Positions 49,398-58,611 of a stretch of 64,000 nucleotides of DNA are shown one piece after another (position 1 is the first letter of the stretch; each line of letters begins with the position of its first letter). The translations under genes were made by a program, and so were the position numbers. The notes below the pieces were generated by a model that was not told the origin of the DNA, did no database searches, and saw only the letters and a list, made by a program, of their open reading frames with translations. This DNA is from Coriobacteriia bacterium. GTDB lineage: Bacteria; Actinomycetota; Coriobacteriia; Anaerosomatales; SLCP01. The stretch is taken from positions 124,001 to 188,000 of the forward strand of contig JAUVXE010000001.1 of assembly GCA_030603745.1 (NCBI GenBank), in the 5' to 3' direction.

Positions 49398-50702
49398 CTA
49401 CTCCCCTCCTGTCGCATCGCGCAGGTCGACCACGCGCTTGGCCTTGCCCTCGCTCCGCTCGATCGAGCGCGGTTCCACGAGCTTGACCCCGATCGAGACG
49501 GCGAGCGCCGAGGCGATCTCACCGCGTACGGTGCGCTGCAGCTCCTCGAGCTCCCTGACCTCGTCGAACGCGAGGTCGGGGGCGACCTCGACGTGGACCT
49601 CCACCGTGTCCATCGAACCTCGCTTGCCGAGGATGACCTGGTAGTGGGGCGCCACGCCGGGGACACCGGCGAGCACCTGCTCGATCTGGCTCGGGAATAC
49701 GTTCACCCCGCGAACGATGATCATGTCGTCGGTCCGCCCGGTGATCCGCTCCATCCGCCGCGACGTGCGGCCGCACGCGCACTCGCCCGGGATGATCCGT
49801 GAGATGTCCCGGGTCCGATAGCGGAGCACGGGAATCCCCTCCTTGGTGATGGTCGTGAAGACCACCTCGCCGGTCTCACCGTCGGGTACGGGGCGCAACG
49901 TCGCCGGGTCCACGATCTCGATGATGAAGTGGTCCTCGTTGACGTGCAGGCCATGTTGCTCGGCACACTCGGTCGCGACTCCGGGGCCGAGCACCTCGGA
50001 GAGCCCGTAGATGTCGGTGGCACGGATGCCGAGGGTCGACTCGATCTGCCGGCGCATGTTCTCGCTCCACGGCTCCGCGCCGAACACGCCCGCGCGCAGC
50101 GGCAACGAGCGGGGATCGACACCCATCTCCTCGGCGGTCTCGGCGAGGAGGAGCGAGTAGGACGGCGTGCACGCGAGCACGGTCACCCCGAAGTCGACGA
50201 GCACCTGGACCTGCCGGCGGGTGTTGCCTCCCGAGATGGGGATCGTGAGCGCGCCGAGGCGCTCGGAGCCGTAGTGCACGCCGAGGCCGCCGGTGAACAG
50301 GCCGTAGCCGTACGCCACCTGGACCACGTCGTCGCGGGTCGCGCCGGCCGCCGCGAGCGTGCGGGCCATGAGGTCGGCCCACATCGAGATGTCGTTGGCG
50401 GTGTAGCCGACCACGGTGATCTGACCCGTGGTGCCCGAGGAGGCGTGCACGCGCACGATCTCGGAGCGTGGCGCGGCGAACAGCCCGTACGGGTAGCAGG
50501 CGCGCAGGTCGTCCTTGACGGTGAAGGGCAGGTCCGCCAGTTCCGCGAGCGTCGAGACCTCCGGAGCGAGCCCCGCCTCGTCGAACCGCTCGCGATAGAG
50601 CGGGACGTTGTCGTACACGCGGCGAAGCGTCGCCCTGAGGCGCTCCAGCTGCACCTCCTCGAGGCGCTCGCGCGGCATCGACTCCCACTCGGGCTGGAAC
50701 AT
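49398..50702 (-). CDS. paaK: Phenylacetate-CoA ligase family protein (copy 2)
   Basis: 434 residues, identical in length to copy 1. HASSGTTGQITVVGYT, IYGLSEVLGPGV, VLRYRTRDISRI and RGVNVFPSQIEQVL are conserved. Substrate is likely another aryl acid; the paralogues differ in the region preceding the SSGTTG loop. It is 29 bases after the VanW gene and four bases before the ACT gene. Confidence 0.93.
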   Translation of the reverse strand: MFQPEWESMPRERLEEVQLERLRATLRRVYDNVPLYRERFDEAGLAPEVSTLAELADLPFTVKDDLRACYPYGLFAAPRSEIVRVHASSGTTGQITVVGYTANDISMWADLMARTLAAAGATRDDVVQVAYGYGLFTGGLGVHYGSERLGALTIPISGGNTRRQVQVLVDFGVTVLACTPSYSLLLAETAEEMGVDPRSLPLRAGVFGAEPWSENMRRQIESTLGIRATDIYGLSEVLGPGVATECAEQHGLHVNEDHFIIEIVDPATLRPVPDGETGEVVFTTITKEGIPVLRYRTRDISRIIPGECACGRTSRRMERITGRTDDMIIVRGVNVFPSQIEQVLAGVPGVAPHYQVILGKRGSMDTVEVHVEVAPDLAFDEVRELEELQRTVRGEIASALAVSIGVKLVEPRSIERSEGKAKRVVDLRDATGGE

Positions 50703-50731
50703 CCCTACCCCCCGGTCGCTCGGTCGGTCTG

Positions 50732-52768
50732 TCAGGGCGCCGCCGGAACGGCCGGCGGGTCCGTCACGGGTGCGGGCTGCATCGTGCCCACCCGCACGGT
50801 CTCCTCCTTGGGCTGGTACGTCGAGTTGAACGTGTCCTCGCGGATCACGGTCCCTCCTTTGCGGACGACGCGCTTGACCGAGATCCTCCGCCCGTCGGAC
50901 CCGCTGTCCTCGACGACTCGCATGCCGGCGGCGAGCGTGTCGTCCTCGATCTCCTTGACGCCGTGAGGCCGGACGTCGGTGAACTCGCCGGTGGTGCCGG
51001 TGACCTGATAGCCGGGATCGGTGCCGTAGAGGCTCACGGTGACCGATGTGTTACTGAACGACGTCGCGATGAGCACCCAAGCGTCGGTATCGTTCCTGAA
51101 TTTGAAGTCGACGCCGCCCCACGAGACCGTGGCGTCGCGCCCCTTGGGATAGGTGCTGATGTAGAAGGAGTGGTTCCGGCGCTCGACGACCGGCAGGCCG
51201 GACTCGAAGACGGTGTTGAAGAGCGTGGTCGCCACCTGGCAGATCCCCCCGCCGAGCGACGGGACGAGGCGGCCCCCGATGATCGCGGGAGCCTCCTGGT
51301 ACCCCTTGGCGGCGGTCCTCGGCCCGATCGTCTCGTTGAACGAGAACGTCCCGCCCGGGGGCACGAGCGTACCGTCCAGCGCCGTGGCCAGCGTATGGAT
51401 GTTGGAGACCCTCGGCCGGTTCGCCGAGGAGAAGTTGGTGGTATAGGTCGCGATACGCTCCTTGATGCCCATCTTCTGGGCACCCTCGGTCGTGAGCTCG
51501 GGCTCGATGCGCTGCGTGCGAAGCTGCACCTCGCGTTCGCCCTCGCCGCTCGTGAGCACCCGGGTCATCTCGACCGCCATGGCCTCGACGTCCGGGCCCA
51601 CGCCGTCCTGCGACGGGACGATGGTGACCGTGCCGCCGCTGACGCTGAAACGGGCGTCGACCGGGGGTGAACCAGCCTCGCCCACGGTGCGTATGATGGT
51701 GGAGGAGGCCTCCTCCGCCGAGATGTAGGCCTCGAGCCAGAGGCGCTCGGGCTCGGCCGTGGCCGTCGGCTCTCCCGCGGGCGCGACCGGCTCGGCCGCC
51801 CCTGTCGCCGCGGCGGCCGGGGTCGGGGTGGTCGCCGTCGAGCCGGTCGGGTCGGGGATCTCACGGAACGCGATCCACGAGGCGATGTCGACGGCCTCGA
51901 AGCGCCACGCACGGTCACCGTGCGTGACGGCGACCGGCCCGGCCAGCATCGCCTGGGCGTCCTCGAGCGCCTTGCGCGCGCCTTCGTCCGTGATGGCGAC
52001 CGGCAGGAAGTCGACCGGTACCGCGACCTGGCGGTCGGTGGCCACGAACGCCGTGAGGATGCGCTCGGCCGCCTCGGCCTGCCGAACACCGATGCCGAGG
52101 ACCGCGGGCTCGAGACGCGCGTCGGTCCCCTCGATCACGACCGCGGCACTCGTGGGCGCCCGGTCGACTTCTTCGGCCACGGTCGCGAGGAACCCGTCGA
52201 GCAATGCCTCGTCCGCCTCGACGGCTACGGGCACGGTCTTCGGCTCGAACCAGAGTCTCATCCGCGTGGCGACGCGCTCACGGACGCCGCCGGTCCGGCC
52301 GATCGTCATGGCCTCGGACACGAGCTCCTCGGCATCGAGGGTCGCCTCGACGGCCCCCGCCCCGAGCTCCCAGGAGCGTTCCTCGAACGTGAGGGTGAGC
52401 GGATCGGCGAGCCGGGGCGCGAGATGCTCCTCGACAGCGGCCGCGGCCTTCTCGGGGGTCATCGCGCCGACCCGCACCTCGCCGACCCGGACGCCGGGGT
52501 GCACCCGGCCGGCCGAGGCGGCGACGTCCACGAGCACCAGCGCGACGAGAAGCGCCACCGTCGCCGCCGCAGCGATCATGACGCCCTTGAGCCACGCCGG
52601 CCGGTCCCCGAGGAGGCCGGCGGCCCGTTCGCGAAGTGCGGCCGCACGGCCGCGCAACGAGCGCTGGTGAGCCCGCTGCTGGCGCGCGCTGCGCGCGTCC
52701 TCCAGGAGCCGCTGGCCGTCGAGTCCGTCGAGGGCGACGGTCCCGTCCTGTTCGATCTTCTCGCTCAC
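50732..52768 (-). CDS. VanW-family membrane protein
   Basis: 678 residues. One membrane helix (about 62-84, LKGVMIAAAATVALLVALVLVDV) after a charged cytoplasmic part; two YoaR-like putative peptidoglycan-binding repeats (about 90-330, HPGVRVGEVRVGAMTPEKAA...); a Pro/Ala/Thr linker; a VanW domain (about 430-580) with PPGGTFSFNETIGPRT and GGGICQVATTLFNTVFESGLPV; and a G5-like C terminus. VanW proteins accompany vancomycin-resistance and spore/cell-wall genes, but activity is unknown. Overlaps the DUF881 gene by four bases. Confidence 0.9.
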   Translation of the reverse strand: MSEKIEQDGTVALDGLDGQRLLEDARSARQQRAHQRSLRGRAAALRERAAGLLGDRPAWLKGVMIAAAATVALLVALVLVDVAASAGRVHPGVRVGEVRVGAMTPEKAAAAVEEHLAPRLADPLTLTFEERSWELGAGAVEATLDAEELVSEAMTIGRTGGVRERVATRMRLWFEPKTVPVAVEADEALLDGFLATVAEEVDRAPTSAAVVIEGTDARLEPAVLGIGVRQAEAAERILTAFVATDRQVAVPVDFLPVAITDEGARKALEDAQAMLAGPVAVTHGDRAWRFEAVDIASWIAFREIPDPTGSTATTPTPAAAATGAAEPVAPAGEPTATAEPERLWLEAYISAEEASSTIIRTVGEAGSPPVDARFSVSGGTVTIVPSQDGVGPDVEAMAVEMTRVLTSGEGEREVQLRTQRIEPELTTEGAQKMGIKERIATYTTNFSSANRPRVSNIHTLATALDGTLVPPGGTFSFNETIGPRTAAKGYQEAPAIIGGRLVPSLGGGICQVATTLFNTVFESGLPVVERRNHSFYISTYPKGRDATVSWGGVDFKFRNDTDAWVLIATSFSNTSVTVSLYGTDPGYQVTGTTGEFTDVRPHGVKEIEDDTLAAGMRVVEDSGSDGRRISVKRVVRKGGTVIREDTFNSTYQPKEETVRVGTMQPAPVTDPPAVPAAP

Positions 52769-53571
52769 TGTCCGTCCTCCACCGGTGTCCCGTGTACGAA
52801 GCCGATGCGCTTCGCCGCCGGGACCCGTAGCTGGTCCTTCTTCACGATCTCGACCTCGACGCCGGGGAAGGTCGCGAGCGTCGACTTCAGTCCCCCGGGC
52901 AGCTCGAGCGCCTGGGCGAGGTTGCCCGGCTCGCCGAGCGCGTCCACCTCGAACCGGCGCGAGAACTCGGAGCCCTCGAGCACGATCCTGCCGTCCCCGC
53001 CGGAGAAGCCGCTCGTGGCGCTCACCCGGACCCCGTTGACGGCAAGGGCCTCGGCGCCACCCGCACGCAGCTCATGGACGATGCGCACGAAGTCCTGCGG
53101 GAGCAAGACCCGTTCCGGGTCGCTGAGCACCACCGTGACACCGGGTCCGGCAGCCGCCTCGAGGCCGGCCACCACGCTCACCGAGTTGAGCTCCCGGGCC
53201 GCCTCGTTGAGCAGCTGTGTCCGGTCTTCGGTGGCCTGTCCCGCCTCGAGCAGGCGCACCTGCAGTCGGACGACCTCGTTGCGAAGCGCGTTGTTCTCGG
53301 CGGCGGTCTGCTGGATGATGATCGCGAGGTTCTGGTCGGACTGCCGCTCGAGCGACTGCGAGAACGTCGCCGTGCCGCGCATCTGCGCCACGAGCAGGAA
53401 CCCCACCAGCAGCAGCCCCACGGCGAGGCTCGCCGTCAGACGCGCCTCGTGGAACGAGCGCTCGACCGCCTTCTCAGACGCGTGCAGGCGCCTGAGCGAC
53501 TCGTCCTTGAGGTGCACGAGGGTGCCGCGTCCCGCGCGGTCCGGAGCGCCGCCCACTACTCCCACCCCCAA
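52765..53571 (-). CDS. DUF881 protein (copy 2)
   Basis: 268 residues. A cytoplasmic start, one membrane helix (about 46-64, TASLAVGLLLVGFLLVAQM), a coiled coil (about 70-125), then DUF881 (AAGPGVTVVLSDPER, DFVRIVHELRAGGAEALAVNG). The family is envelope-associated and of unknown function. The start overlaps sbp by 16 bases; sbp is flanked by two DUF881 genes as in Mycobacterium Rv1823-Rv1825. Confidence 0.9.
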   Translation of the reverse strand: MGVGVVGGAPDRAGRGTLVHLKDESLRRLHASEKAVERSFHEARLTASLAVGLLLVGFLLVAQMRGTATFSQSLERQSDQNLAIIIQQTAAENNALRNEVVRLQVRLLEAGQATEDRTQLLNEAARELNSVSVVAGLEAAAGPGVTVVLSDPERVLLPQDFVRIVHELRAGGAEALAVNGVRVSATSGFSGGDGRIVLEGSEFSRRFEVDALGEPGNLAQALELPGGLKSTLATFPGVEVEIVKKDQLRVPAAKRIGFVHGTPVEDGQ

Positions 53572-53900
53572 CGGCTGAAGAGCAGACGCCGCACGGTCCC
53601 GAGGTTCTCGAAGACGCGCAGTCCGAACGCGACGACCGCGGCGAGGTAGAGCTCGCGCACGCCGATCCGGTCACCCACGAACACGATGAACGCCGCCATG
53701 AGGGTGTTCGTGAGGAACCCCGACACGAAGACCTTGTCGTCGAACGTCTGCTCAAGGCTCGCCTTGATCCCGCCGAGGCACGCGTCGATCGCCGCGAGCA
53801 CGGCCACGCCGAGGTAGGTCAGCCACGCGGCCGGGACGCTCACGTTGGTGAGCAAGCCGAGGGTCACGCCGAGCGCGAGCGCGAGGACGAGTGCGAGCAT
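53556..53900 (-). CDS. sbp: Small basic protein (Sbp, DUF1290)
   Basis: 114 residues, three hydrophobic segments. VPAAWLTYLGVAVLAAIDACLGGIKASLEQTFDDKVFVSGFLTN is the family core. Sbp co-occurs with DUF881 genes near division genes in Gram-positives. One base separates it from the DUF881 gene upstream. Confidence 0.92.
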   Translation of the reverse strand: MLALVLALALGVTLGLLTNVSVPAAWLTYLGVAVLAAIDACLGGIKASLEQTFDDKVFVSGFLTNTLMAAFIVFVGDRIGVRELYLAAVVAFGLRVFENLGTVRRLLFSRWGWE

Positions 53901-53901
53901 G

Positions 53902-54630
53902 TCACACCCCTCCGTCGGACGGCTTGGCGTACTGCGGCCGCACGGAGCCGCGGTAGGCGGCGACCGTCACCTCGGCCTTCTTGGAGAGCGAGACCTGCAG
54001 GCCGAACTGTGTCTTGTAGGCTTCGAAGAGCAGGGACGCGCTCTCGTCGGCCGCCACCGCCTGCTCGAGCGCGGCCGGGTCCCCGATCGCACGGATCACG
54101 TAGGGGCTTCCGAGCCGGGTCGAGTTGACGAGGATGGTGGTGCCCGCGCACCGGATGGGCGTGTTGGCGATGATGCGCTCGCCGTTGACGTCGATCGCCT
54201 CGGCGCCGCCCACGAACAGGGCGTTGACCACCGATGCGATGTCGGTGTCGTGGATGAGGTAGTCGTTGGGATCCGCACCCGCGGCGACCTCGGTACCGTC
54301 ACCGAGGACCACCTCGACGCCCGGCCCGCGGATCTCGGAGAGCCCGGCGGCCTGGCGCACGCGGTCGAGCTCGTGCGTGAAGGAGTTCCGGATGCCGGAG
54401 TCCTCCGCCGCGTCGCGCTCGAGACGGGAGATCTCGGTGCGCAACTCGGCGAGCCGGTCCTGGAGCTCGCCCCGCTGCTCCTCCATCTCGCGCACGACCT
54501 CCACCAGGTCGCTCGCACGGGAGGGCCGCGCCTCCGCAAGACGGGACGTGGTGTTGAACGAGACGGCGATGAGGAGTCCGAGCACGCCGAAGACCAGGAC
54601 GAGCGCGGGACGGAAGGGGGCACCCACCAT
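53902..54630 (-). CDS. DUF881 protein (copy 1)
   Basis: 242 residues. Short N terminus, membrane helix (about 7-26, PALVLVFGVLGLLIAVSFNT), coiled coil (about 38-85), DUF881 domain (IRGPGVEVVLGDGTE, IHDTDIASVVNALFVGGAEAIDVNGERI). Probably anchors a periplasmic scaffold. First gene of the DUF881-sbp-DUF881-VanW-paaK-ACT run, behind a near-consensus promoter. Confidence 0.9.
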   Translation of the reverse strand: MVGAPFRPALVLVFGVLGLLIAVSFNTTSRLAEARPSRASDLVEVVREMEEQRGELQDRLAELRTEISRLERDAAEDSGIRNSFTHELDRVRQAAGLSEIRGPGVEVVLGDGTEVAAGADPNDYLIHDTDIASVVNALFVGGAEAIDVNGERIIANTPIRCAGTTILVNSTRLGSPYVIRAIGDPAALEQAVAADESASLLFEAYKTQFGLQVSLSKKAEVTVAAYRGSVRPQYAKPSDGGV

Positions 54631-54675
54631 AGGAGCGGCTCACATCACGGGATCGCAGGGACCATCAAATGTGTG

Positions 54676-54704
54676 ATTATAGCAGGTAGATGCGCATTTT
54701 GGAA
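54676..54704 (-). promoter_or_regulatory. Promoter of the DUF881-sbp-DUF881-VanW operon
   Basis: Minus-strand TATAAT (54681-54676), perfect consensus, with an extended TGC directly upstream and TTCCAA (54704-54699) 17 bases away. It is the best -10 in the window; leader about 40 bases. Confidence 0.75.
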
Positions 54705-54706
54705 GT

Positions 54707-54738
54707 CGCCCGGCCGGGCGCGCGCCGGGGGCCGGGCG
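54707..54738 (-). terminator. Terminator after the mannose-1-phosphate guanylyltransferase-like gene
   Basis: CGCCCGGCC (54707-54715) pairs with GGCCGGGCG (54730-54738), immediately after the stop codon. It isolates the downstream DUF881 operon from the pgsA-manC-like unit. Confidence 0.65.
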
Positions 54739-54740
54739 CA

Positions 54741-57248
54741 TCACCCGCCGCCGATGGTCGCGCTCACCACGCCCACCCACTCCGCCTCGATCTCGGAGAG
54801 CGCGGCGGCGTCCTCTCCCTCGGCGAATACCGTGACCAGCGGTTCGCTCGCGTGCGGCAGGACCAGCGCCCACCCGCGCGACGCCGAGATGCGCACCCCG
54901 TCGGTCAGGTCCACCTCGCGGCCCGCGGCCGCTTCGGACACGGCGCGCATCACCGCGCCTTTCCGGTGCACCGGGCAGAACACCGGTGTCTCGCGCATGT
55001 GGAAGTCTGGCAGGCCGTCGACGACGGTGTCCAGGTCGACCTCGGCCGCTGAGAGCATCCCGGCGAGCATCGCGAGCGTCATCGCCCCGTCGTAGGCGGC
55101 AAGGAAGCGCGGGAAGACGTAGCCGCCCCGGATCGAGCCGGCAAAGCCGACGGCACCCTCGCGCGCCACGACCGCGAGCGACCGGCGGGTGCGGCCGGGG
55201 CGCAGCACCTCGTGCCCGGTCCGCGCCGCGATCCGGTCGACGACCATCGAGGCCGCGATCGGCACCGCGACCGGTGCCCCCGTGCGGTCGGTGCGGCACC
55301 ACAGCTCGACCATCGCGTGGAGCGCGGTGTGCCCGTCGAGCAGCCGGCCCGACGCCGTCACGAGCGAGACGCGCTCGGCCGCGGGGTCGAACCGCACGCC
55401 CACGTCGGCGCCGAACACCCGCATGACCCCCCTGACGCCCGCGAGCCATCCGGGCTCCGTACCGGTCGAGGCGACGGTGCGCTCCGCGTCGGTGAACGGG
55501 TTGAGGGCGACCAGGTCGATGTCCCAGGCCGCCGCCACCTGCGGAACCACGAGGGAGGCGACACCGAACCCGAGGTCCGCGACGACCTTGAGTCTGCGGC
55601 CGCCATCGTGCGCGAGGTCGCCGGGCACTTTCGCGAGTCCGGCGACGTAGTAGTCGAGCGCCCTCGGCGGGTAGATGATCTCCCCCACGTCGGCAAGGAA
55701 GGCGCGCCGGAACTCGCCGCGGAAGTAGAGGCGCTCGATCTTCTTCTCCTCCCACGGCGCGACGTCGAGCCCGTCACGGTCGAAGAATGCGATGCGCAGG
55801 ACCTGCGGATCCTCCGCCGACGCCGAGACGTGGACCCCGGCGACCGCTCTCGTGTCACGCGTGGTGAAGCGCGTGAGGGCCGGCGAGGCGACACGCAGGT
55901 CCCGCACGTGGCAGCCGGCCGAGTTGAGACCTGCTACCATCGCCCGCTTGAGCATCCGGCCCGCGCGGCTCGCGTCGCGGCTCACCACCACGTGCGACCC
56001 TTTGGGCAGCAGCGAGCCGAACGCCTGGGCGACGCGGAGCGCGAGTTCGGGCGTCATGTCCACGCCCACGAGCCCTTCCACCCCATCCTCGGCGAAGAGG
56101 CTGCGCGGTCCGGTGCTCTCCCAGATGATCGAGGAGTTCACCACCGCCGCCGGCTCGATGCGCTTGTACGGGAACACGGACACGTTGGCGCCGATCCGTG
56201 CGCCGTGCTCGATCATCGTCTCGTCACCGATCACCGAGTTCATGTCGACCGAAGCGCCCGCCCGCACGTCGACCCTACGGCAGAGCACCGAACCGGACAC
56301 CGTCGCGTGCTTCCCGATGAAGCTGTCGCTCCAGAGAACCGAGTGGCTCACGCTCGCCTCGGACCCCACCACGCAGTTGTCCCCGAGCACGGTGTAGTCG
56401 CCGAGGCGCGCGCCGGCGCGGACCGTCACGTTCGGGCCGATCACGACCTTCTCGCCGATCACGGCCTCAGGGTCTACCTCGGCCCCCTCCCCGATCCACA
56501 CGTCGCCCGCGGCCTTCACTCCGGGGATGTAGAGATTCGCCTTGCCGTCGAGCACGTCGCGGTGCGCCTGCATATAGGAGTCGAACGAGCCGACGTCACA
56601 CCAGTACCCGTCGACGACGCACCCGTAGAGCGGGTAGCCCTCGGCCATGAGCAGCGGGAAGAGCTCCGAGGAGAAGTCGAACGCCGCGCGCTCCGGGATG
56701 TGCGCGAGGACCTCGGGCTCGATCACGTAGATCCCGGTGTTGATGGTGTCGGAGAAGACCTGGCCCCACGAGGGCTTCTCGAGGAACCGCTCGATCCGTC
56801 CCTCCTCGTCGGTGATGACCACGCCGAACTCGAGCGGGTCCGGCACGCGCTTGAGCGCGATGGTGACGGCGGCGCCCTTCTCGCGGTGGAAGTCGATGAC
56901 CGCCGTGAGGTCGATGTCGGTGAGCGCGTCGCCGGAGATCACCAGGAACGATTCTCCGCCGAGGAGGGCCTCGGCGTTCTTCACCGACCCGGCGGTGCCG
57001 AGCGGCGTCTCCTCGAGCGCGTAGTCGAGCCGCATCCCCCACTCCTCGCCGTCACCGAAGTAGTCCTCGATGATCTGCGGCATGAACGCGAGCGTCGCCA
57101 CCGCCTCGGTCATGCCATGGTGCCTCACGAGGCCGAGGATGTGCTCCATCACCGGCTGATTGACCACCGGGACCATCGGCTTGGGCCGCAGGCTCGTGAG
57201 CGGGCGGAGCCGCGTGCCCTCCCCTCCCGCCATGATGACCGCTCTCAC
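54741..57248 (-). CDS. Mannose-1-phosphate guanylyltransferase-like protein with degenerate phosphomannomutase domain
   Basis: 835 residues. Nucleotidyltransferase domain (about 1-235) with [20 protein letters not shown], left-handed beta-helix hexapeptide repeats (about 250-370) and a phosphomannomutase-like part (about 380-835). In the latter the usual SASHNP is SASAEDP and the metal loop DGDADR is DPAAER, so mutase activity is doubtful. Makes NDP-sugar (GDP-mannose or another), for polysaccharide or glycolipid; nucleotide and sugar not provable. GTG overlaps the pgsA stop, so it is coupled to phospholipid synthesis. Confidence 0.85.
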   Translation of the reverse strand: MRAVIMAGGEGTRLRPLTSLRPKPMVPVVNQPVMEHILGLVRHHGMTEAVATLAFMPQIIEDYFGDGEEWGMRLDYALEETPLGTAGSVKNAEALLGGESFLVISGDALTDIDLTAVIDFHREKGAAVTIALKRVPDPLEFGVVITDEEGRIERFLEKPSWGQVFSDTINTGIYVIEPEVLAHIPERAAFDFSSELFPLLMAEGYPLYGCVVDGYWCDVGSFDSYMQAHRDVLDGKANLYIPGVKAAGDVWIGEGAEVDPEAVIGEKVVIGPNVTVRAGARLGDYTVLGDNCVVGSEASVSHSVLWSDSFIGKHATVSGSVLCRRVDVRAGASVDMNSVIGDETMIEHGARIGANVSVFPYKRIEPAAVVNSSIIWESTGPRSLFAEDGVEGLVGVDMTPELALRVAQAFGSLLPKGSHVVVSRDASRAGRMLKRAMVAGLNSAGCHVRDLRVASPALTRFTTRDTRAVAGVHVSASAEDPQVLRIAFFDRDGLDVAPWEEKKIERLYFRGEFRRAFLADVGEIIYPPRALDYYVAGLAKVPGDLAHDGGRRLKVVADLGFGVASLVVPQVAAAWDIDLVALNPFTDAERTVASTGTEPGWLAGVRGVMRVFGADVGVRFDPAAERVSLVTASGRLLDGHTALHAMVELWCRTDRTGAPVAVPIAASMVVDRIAARTGHEVLRPGRTRRSLAVVAREGAVGFAGSIRGGYVFPRFLAAYDGAMTLAMLAGMLSAAEVDLDTVVDGLPDFHMRETPVFCPVHRKGAVMRAVSEAAAGREVDLTDGVRISASRGWALVLPHASEPLVTVFAEGEDAAALSEIEAEWVGVVSATIGGG

Positions 57249-57877
57249 GTGGCAGCCTCCGTCCGTTCGGCCGCCTCGGCGGCATCGACCATCCTGCGGG
57301 CGACGATGGTGTAGTGGATCGCGCTCGTGAGCGAGAGCGCCAGTCCGCCGTAGACGAGCGGCGTGCCGAAGTAGACGTCGCGACCGGCGACCTCGAGCGT
57401 GGGCCACCCGAGCACGAGGAGCGAGAACCCGGCGAGCAGGACCGCGGTCGTGGTCTTGCCGATGTAGGTGACCGGCATCCGAAGGCCGTGCCGCTCGAGC
57501 CGATAGGCGCCCCAGAGCAGGTAGACGTCGCGGGCCACGAGCACGAACACGAGCCAGAGCGGGATCCGCCCGATGAGGTAGAGGCCGACCACGCCACTCG
57601 CGAGGAGCAGGCGGTCGACGAGCGGGTCGATCACCTTGCCGATCGTGGTCACCGTCCCGGTCCTGCGGGCGATCATGCCGTCGAGCCAGTCGGTCGACGC
57701 GGCGGTCGCGAAGAGCGCGAAGGCCAGCGCGTCCGAGCGATCGGAGAGGAGCACGGAGAAGAAGAACGGGATCAGGAGGAGCCTGAGCACGGTGATGACG
57801 TTGGCGACGGTCCAGATGTCGTGCAGGTGCGCGGGGTCCTCCCCCGGGGGCGTCGTGCCGTTCGCGGGTGTCGCCAC
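57245..57877 (-). CDS. pgsA: CDP-alcohol phosphatidyltransferase (PgsA-like)
   Basis: 210 residues with about four to six membrane helices. The CDP-alcohol transferase motif is perfect: D66-G67-x2-A70-R71-x8-G80-x3-D84-x3-D88 (DGMIARRTG...GKVIDPLVD). It transfers the phosphatidyl group from CDP-diacylglycerol to an alcohol, probably glycerol-3-phosphate; inositol phosphate is the alternative common in actinobacteria. In Mycobacterium pgsA2 is also just upstream of the DUF881-sbp cluster. Confidence 0.88.
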   Translation of the reverse strand: MATPANGTTPPGEDPAHLHDIWTVANVITVLRLLLIPFFFSVLLSDRSDALAFALFATAASTDWLDGMIARRTGTVTTIGKVIDPLVDRLLLASGVVGLYLIGRIPLWLVFVLVARDVYLLWGAYRLERHGLRMPVTYIGKTTTAVLLAGFSLLVLGWPTLEVAGRDVYFGTPLVYGGLALSLTSAIHYTIVARRMVDAAEAAERTEAAT

Positions 57878-58010
57878 CTGGGCTCCTCTCGGCGGGTCGG
57901 GCGGGCGGCGGTCGCGGCGCGCCGGAAGCGTGCGCTGCGTTCTTCTGCTCTATACCCCTGCCCGCACCTGCGGAGCGCACTCCGGTTCCACGGGTGTACG
58001 AAGACGAGAA

Positions 58011-58034
58011 GCGGGGCGCCCGAAGGCGCCCCGC
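58011..58034 (-). terminator. Terminator after tRNA-Pro
   Basis: A perfect 10-bp stem GCGGGGCGCC/GGCGCCCCGC with CGAA loop, followed in the minus direction by TTCTCGTCTT. It lies nine bases after the tRNA 3' end. Confidence 0.8.
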
Positions 58035-58043
58035 GACGTACGC

Positions 58044-58120
<77 letters not shown>

Positions 58121-58146
58121 TGCCCGCCGTCAGGCGGCACTGCAGC

Positions 58147-58175
58147 ATACTACGGCTCGCGGCCCGCAGGTTCAA
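58147..58175 (-). promoter_or_regulatory. tRNA-Pro promoter
   Basis: Minus-strand TTGAAC (58175-58170) and TAGTAT (58152-58147), spacer 17. Transcription would start about 20 bases before the tRNA; a small stem precedes the tRNA 5' end. Confidence 0.75.
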
Positions 58176-58223
58176 GTGCGAACCACGGGATCGGCCTCGA
58201 CGCCGCACGCGCGTCCGCCGAGG

Positions 58224-58577
58224 CTACTCCTCGGGGCCGCCCGTCATGCCCCCGCGGTAGAGGACGACGTTGACGTCCTCTACGGTGATGAGCCCGTCGG
58301 CGATCATCGCGGCGTAGACCTCGGCGAGCGCCGTGATGCGATCGGGGACGTCGATGACCTCCACGACCACCGGCAGGTCGACCGACATGCGCACGCCGTG
58401 CTTGGCGTGTTCTCGGCTCGTCGCCCCGTAGCCCGCCATGCCGCGCAGGACCGTCGCGCCCGCGCAACCCGCCATGCGCGCGGACTCGAGCAGCGCCTCG
58501 TAGAGCGGCCGGTCGTCGTATCGGTCGGCCTCGCCGATGTAGGCCGAGAGTCGTTTCGCGTTGCCTGAGAGTGTCAT
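58224..58577 (-). CDS. DUF190-family protein
   Basis: 117 residues. AKRLSAYIGEADRYDDRPLYEALLESARMAGCAGATVLRGMAGYG and the C-terminal VEDVNVVLYRGG are DUF190. This GlnB-like ferredoxin-fold family often accompanies CrcB fluoride exporters, which are absent here. The ATG has AAGGGGAGGTCAC upstream. It follows coaBC by 34 bases. Confidence 0.9.
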   Translation of the reverse strand: MTLSGNAKRLSAYIGEADRYDDRPLYEALLESARMAGCAGATVLRGMAGYGATSREHAKHGVRMSVDLPVVVEVIDVPDRITALAEVYAAMIADGLITVEDVNVVLYRGGMTGGPEE

Positions 58578-58611
58578 GTGACCTCCCCTTTCGTGTCGTC
58601 GGGCGTCATCG

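Noticed and set aside
57249-57980. N-terminal extension of the mannose-1-phosphate guanylyltransferase-like gene
   Set aside because: The frame stays open over pgsA, but the family start [17 protein letters not shown] begins at GTG 57248, and pgsA is coding in another frame.
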